In this document: positions 59,105 through 64,000 of the stretch, piece by piece
How the letters are laid out: the number at the start of each line of letters is the position of its first letter
How positions within the stretch are numbered: position 1 is the stretch's first letter
Source: Marchantia polymorpha subsp. ruderalis
Taxonomy: Eukaryota > Streptophyta > Marchantiopsida > Marchantiales > Marchantiaceae
NCBI GenBank assembly: GCA_037833965.1
Contig: AP031356.1
Location: forward strand, 21,226,501-21,290,500
Length of the DNA stretch: 64,000 nucleotides
Direction: 5' to 3'
Notes under the pieces: model-generated
Told to the model about the DNA's origin: nothing
Database searches by the model: none
The model's input: only the letters and a program-made list of their open reading frames with translations
Made by a program: the position numbers and the translations under genes

Positions 59105-60748
59105 TTGTTTTGTTATGGAGTTGTGGTCTTGACCTGCATCAGGATTGTTGGGTTCAACTTTGTACACTATCTCTCACAACAGGAAAGGGCCATGCACATT
59201 TGTCTTCGTGAAGTAGTCATAGTTCGGGTGGCTTCAGACCTAAACACAATTGGCACAGGTGATATTGATCATGATTGCTGACGCTTAGGATCGAATTTGA
59301 TTCTGTTGAGCAGTACCTTCAGTTCTGCCTCTTATTGAGGCAGCAAATTGTAGCTACTACGCCCAGGTAGAGTTGTAGCTTAGTTGGTGAGTTGTAAATT
59401 ATTAAATTATAGATGAAAATCCCGAGCTTTGACATTCGAAGAATTTGAGTCCATTTATGAGCGAAGGTAGGCTTCGACCATCATTAAATCAGCACGCCTT
59501 CAGAATTCCTCAGCTTGACTTGGAAACTTCAACTACCAAATGTTCTCTCTTTGAGGAGGTGAAACTTTCGGTCCTGATATCAGCGAGTAGAGTGCCATTA
59601 CTCTCGCGGCACTCCCGCGGTCGACATGTAATTATTGCCACTATCAAACAGTGTTTCTAGTTGGGAGGATGAGAAAAAGATTTCGACTATTCACGTCTAA
59701 ATTGGGTGACTTTTGATGCGATGAGGTTGGAATGTGGGTGACGTACAAGTAAATTTTCACCTCCACCTTTTGGATAACTCCCAGTTTACGTGAGTGGCAA
59801 ATCACGCAAGCGTTCCCAAACTGGTCGCCTTCCCTGGTGTATGCAGAAGCGGAGTATGGATTATGTTAGGAAATTTTACTGCAACTTTGCATGGACGTAA
59901 GTTACGTATAACTGTATTGTGAAACCTGCGCTTCGGAGTAAAAGTCTCTCCGGTATTCCTCTCATCGTCATCTTCAACGGATACTGAGCTGTAAAGTTCA
60001 CACTTCGCAGTTTCTGAACAGCTTGGGCGATTTTCATTTTCACTAATGGCAATCAATGTGGACATTTCTTGAAACTCGTATTGTACTGCATCTGTTGTAC
60101 ATAAAAATTTGTAACCTTTTCACTAGTCAGAATTCACATTGAGAGCTTCAGATCGACAACCAAAAGTCACACGTTAAATTAGAACATCTCACGAAGATCA
60201 ATCACTTAAACAACGAATAATTATAATTTTGAAATTACATTTTCTCTCAAGAGAATATGAGAAAAGAATCGGATGAAAATATTACAAACGTATAAACCGT
60301 TCATATTATACGCTTTTCAGGAACAAAGAGCACATGAATGTTGCTCATACAAGTCATGCCGAGCAGTCGGATACAATGATCTATAATTCAGGAGGACGGC
60401 GCTTCGAGACCGTGGATAGAAAGATCCATAAACCTGTTGGCTATTGACACGTGCACTCCCAAGTACATGACCTGATTTGCAGACATGTTAAAATCAAACA
60501 TCCGGCCGTCAACCTGTTGTGCGAGTACCTTCACTCCCACCAGAAGTGCATTCAAACTCTGGCTCTGGAGGTTTTTATGGAAAACACTATGTCCGTCCGG
60601 AACTCTTTACAAGACATCCTATCAAAAATCGTTGGTCCAAAAGTTGAAACTGACTACAGGTCGGTCGATCCAGGATTCGACTTCACGCTCAAGTCAAATT
60701 AAGAGCCTTTTGATATATGTGTCCGAAGCTTCAGAGGAAGAGGTTCTT
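59105..60748. other. Intergenic region between convergent RGLG and RFC3
   Basis: Holds the 3' UTRs of both genes. Small open frames at 59445-59660 (+), 59802-60065 (-) and 60451-60702 (+) are not supported by any recognised domain. The last follows a good AG acceptor at 60482 (KIKHPAVNLLCEYLHSHQK), but all three plus frames are open there. Confidence 0.5.
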
Positions 60749-63700
60749 CTATCCAAAGGTGGCAATCAGAAACCTCTTGTAGATACTCATAAACTTGGCG
60801 ACGAAAGCTGCAAAGTAAGTGGACGTCAATTAGATTTGACAACACGGTACAAGATTATACTTCAAATAAACTTTAACCACGAAACAATTTAGGCAGGAGA
60901 TACCCTCTAAAGCTCGATCTGAATATTCTCTGGAAGTACAGCAAGCAGATAATCTGCGAGAAATCCTAAACGTAGGTAAGATTCACATTAACAATGTAAA
61001 AGTTCCATTGTCAAGATCTGAACCAGAATCCTCCGTAAACAATCTTCACTTTCGGATCGTTAACCAGTCCCAAGCATGTGGGTCTTAAACGTTTCTGATC
61101 TGCTCTAGCATGGCTTCAGTCTTTCCCGGGCGATACACTCCTTTTAATGATTTTTGCGCTCATCGTAAAAGAAACGTACCTTCTAAATGAAAAATGGCTT
61201 TCTGTCCAAGCTGCATTCTGTGCTCCTGCAAAACTCAAAATTCCGAATTGAGTACTTGACTGTTCGTTCACTTGTCTCTTCGCTTCTCTTAAACTACGAT
61301 TTGAGTACGTATGAATTGAAGCTAGTCTAACTATATACGAGAGCTAGAACTTTGGCACGATAAGCAATACCTTATGACCCAGCCTAAGATAGCTCAGGAA
61401 AATTGAAGGCAGATATCCCAAACTCGACTAACAATCTTCCAAGTGTGCAAACCGTTTGAATAGCGGCAGAAGGTTTTAGCTTGTCAGACTTACATAATAA
61501 GCAGCCCAATGACAAACTTCCCGCTTGAGCTCTGAATCCAGTTTCCTCATCAGTTCTACCAACAACCTCTGAGAACAGCCAATCCAACGGAATATTCATT
61601 CAGAAACTAGAGTTCAGGTACGAAGTCCAGCGAGTCTAAGACGTTCTGTTTCATTCCAAGCATCAGCGTACAAATGAACTATATTTAATAAAATTTTTGG
61701 TACGAACATGCTAATAGTAATTCATTTCACGAGGAAAAGTGAAGTGCATGAGGGCAATTGTTTCGGACAATTTCAAGAACAGATGAGAAGGACGTGCTAT
61801 TTGTACTTAGAAAACCAAGTTCTCATGTAACGGAAGTTTCATCCCATCTAAAAAAAGTTGAACATTCCATTTGTCGATAAAGTATTAAAAGTTCAAACTG
61901 TATCTCCAATAAAAATGAACGAAAACCAAAGCCACTCAGAAAACCAGACGAATTACGCTTAAAAAGGCCACCTCTCAAGGCTAGTTACTAAGAACAATTG
62001 CATCCATTTGACTGGAAACGAGAACCGACCTTCAGTATAATTTCTGGAGGTATGCAGTTGGAAAGCAATTCATAAAGCTTTCCTCTAACTTGGAACAACC
62101 TGGGAAACCACAAAAATGGCCAGATCAAATTTCTGATGTATTGATACGTTTCGATGTGTTAACCTCCGTGAAGATGAAATACGCTTACAAAAAGACCACA
62201 GTACATAGAAACCTCATATACAGCCATAGTGGTACCTTTTAGGACTTTGCTCAGTAACTATGTCATTGGCAATCTCCGTGACGTACTGTTCCCAGTCTGT
62301 TGCCTGCACTGCCTGGTTTTCAGAGAAAGGATATCTGTTCACCAAGTTCTCTCAGTCAGCTTCTCTTCAGCAATCTGCGTATCCAGATATCTATTTTGCA
62401 TATCATGTGACATGGCTTTGATGCATTATACCCCACAATTACACATCAGACTTACTGTTGGACATAACATGCTTCGAATGAGAGAAGAGCTGCCCGCAAA
62501 TTTCTGTTGGAAAGCAAGGCTATCCGCCCAGCCAAACCCATGGGCAACTGCAGATTCTCCTTTTTAGCTACATGTTGCATCACGGCCACAATCTGCAACA
62601 AGTAAGAGTTTAACTAACCAATCAGGTTAAAATGGATGAGTAATGATACTGCCCGGAGTCTTCCAAGTATATTGTTACCTCTTCACAAATAGTAACTAGA
62701 TCCTTAATCCCTCTGCAGGCTAAAGAGAAGGAGAAGATATCTGAAAGACTGAGAATCTGAAGGCATATCTCTGGTTCAATGCCTTAATTCAAGGCATTGT
62801 ACCTCTTCCTTCGTCGGTGCACTGATGCGAATGTTCAAGCACCTGGAGCGAATAGCCTCGATAACTTTAGATGCACTGTTGCAGCACAAAATCAATCTAC
62901 ACGCCGAACTATATTTCTCCATCGTCCGCCTAAGCGAATGCTGAGCTTCTCTTGAAAGCTTGTCAACCTCGTTCAAAACGAGAACTGTGGAATCCAGATG
63001 GGAAAGTGAATCAGCTCAAACTGAAGAAAATCATCAAGAGATTGCAAACGAGGAGAATACATGAGTAAGCAGACATCCACGAGGAACGTTCATCTTTCAT
63101 GGAGATTCATCCGTGATGGTTTCTACTAAACCTGATTTGACCTGAAGTCTACTCAATGCCAGCTAAAAGCAAGTGGTCGAAAAAAATGTGCGAGGTCAAA
63201 TACCTTTGAAGCCCTTCGTTCCTGAAACATCAAGAGGCCTGCTCTTAGCCATTTCCTTGATAATTTCTTGAACAACATAGCGATCTTGGAAACCCGCATC
63301 ACTAGGACTGAATTCTACATGGTAATTGCTGGAAACTGTCGTCAAGTCTATCTCCAGCTTTCTATTACCAGCCTGCAGATCATTTACAGACAATAAGCTT
63401 CTCTCTAAAGTTGTAATATACCAGCGTTAAGAGAATGTGACGTAGTGATCCACTAAGAAAAGATGTTGTACCTCCACTTTCCACGGCTTGTTTTCCACCT
63501 TCACCTGCAAAAATCGTAACAGAACGGACGGTACGTTAGGGGCCAGTGCCAATCCAGAGAGGTCTAGCTCCCTCTGGGAGACTCGTGACTGATCGTTCTG
63601 GGCCAAGAAGTTTCAGCTAAAAGCTAAAATTAACGTAGAAGGTCACCTCAACAAATGCGAAAATTACAGCTATGCATGAGTACCTCGAGACCTTTTGAAG

Positions 63701-64000
63701 ATAACGATTCCGGCATACACACCTCCAGTTTTAAGACCAGGAGATAAGTCCTACGCAGTAGAAAGTAACTAATGCTAGTGACTTCAGAAAGTGGGGACCT
63801 TGTAAAGACTTTGAAATAATACGGCAGAGATTCTTCACCTTCTCGGCACCTATTCCATACATTTCTCGAAGGAGAGCCATAATCAAGGTCTTCTTCCCAG
63901 CTCCTGACGGACCATAAAATAAGAGATGGGGACAATCACCTTGAGCAATCTGGTAACATATCCCATCCACGAGTAAGAGCTTGGATCTCACTCCGTCGAA
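60749..64000 (-). CDS. RFC3: Replication factor C subunit 3 (5' end outside window)
   Basis: Small clamp-loader subunit that helps load PCNA at primer ends in the nucleus; AAA+ ATPase. Exons on the minus strand: 63839-63949, 63472-63504, 63204-63372, 62803-62984, 62458-62592 (right end set by GTAAGT at about 62455), 62236-62334, 62030-62099, 61494-61568, 61180-61225 and 60749-60807; the exon(s) with the start codon lie beyond 64000. Visible motifs: Walker [10 protein letters not shown], then [20 protein letters not shown], the [21 protein letters not shown] stretch (which normally carries Walker B), sensor-type [18 protein letters not shown] (SRC box) and the C-terminal collar ([21 protein letters not shown]). 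The phases fit across the junctions. No lesion seen. Confidence 0.93.

Noticed and set aside
60451-60702. Plus-strand ORF with KIKHPAVNLLCEYLHSHQK
   Set aside because: It looks protein-like, but all three plus frames are open there, it cannot be linked to other exons, and it lies just past the RFC3 stop. Not called as a gene.
60705-60812. Plus-strand open frame ending at a GTAAGT-like donor near 60810
   Set aside because: The minus strand here is the last RFC3 exon ([11 protein letters not shown], stop at 60749-60751), which explains the open frame.
62679-62719. Possible extra RFC3 exon ([10 protein letters not shown] on the minus strand)
   Set aside because: It has splice-like edges but its phase does not fit. 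The flanking exons join directly to give the expected TKEE-IVAVMQ sequence, so it is intronic.
1-64000. CRISPR array, bacterial operon or prophage structures
   Set aside because: No spaced short repeats or bacterial gene organisation; spliced plant genes throughout.

Overview
The window looks like nuclear DNA of a land plant. It has spliced genes with short GT-AG introns for a plant-type leucine-rich-repeat receptor kinase, an RGLG-type (copine-like, RING) ubiquitin ligase and replication factor C subunit 3. It also carries Ty3/gypsy chromovirus and Ty1/copia retrotransposons and a plant-style U2 snRNA. The gene set would suit a seed-free plant such as a bryophyte, but I cannot name the species. 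No CRISPR array, rRNA or convincing tRNA gene was seen.

The dominant structure is a large direct tandem duplication. Unit 1 (about 1913-32418) and unit 2 (about 32419-58373) align collinearly at roughly 95 % identity by eye. The ancestral order was receptor kinase - long low-gene interval - RGLG - RFC3. The left breakpoint lies inside a kinase exon and the right one inside an RGLG intron. The outer genes therefore survive: the kinase at 1-2821 (5' end outside the window) and RGLG at 54656-59104. The inner copies are truncated: an RGLG without its RING exons (28706-32267) abuts a kinase fragment with a nonsense codon (32417-33326).

The private insertions in each unit give a relative chronology. 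Shared, hence older than the duplication: a non-autonomous hAT-like element with an 8-bp target duplication (12334-13345 and 36047-37038), 5'-truncated U2 snRNA copies, hairpins, and a decayed unrecognised gene. Private to unit 1: a 6-kb gypsy chromovirus with almost identical LTRs (4847-10900), a 0.73-kb MITE-like element (22341-23069) and a 1.1-kb long-TIR element (26366-27489). Private to unit 2: a full-length U2 snRNA gene (37590-37786) in a 0.95-kb block, a 3.5-kb copia element that carries a gypsy fragment (43224-46737), and a 0.45-kb GGTTAACCGG-rich insertion (about 49232-49685).

To the right of the duplication RGLG (+) and RFC3 (-) converge on a 1.6-kb intergenic stretch. Eleven RFC3 exons can be placed, from the Walker A exon to the stop codon; the N-terminal exon(s) lie beyond position 64000.

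Exon limits come from reading splice signals and reading-frame phase by eye. Protein identities rest on motifs and remembered family consensus, with no database search.
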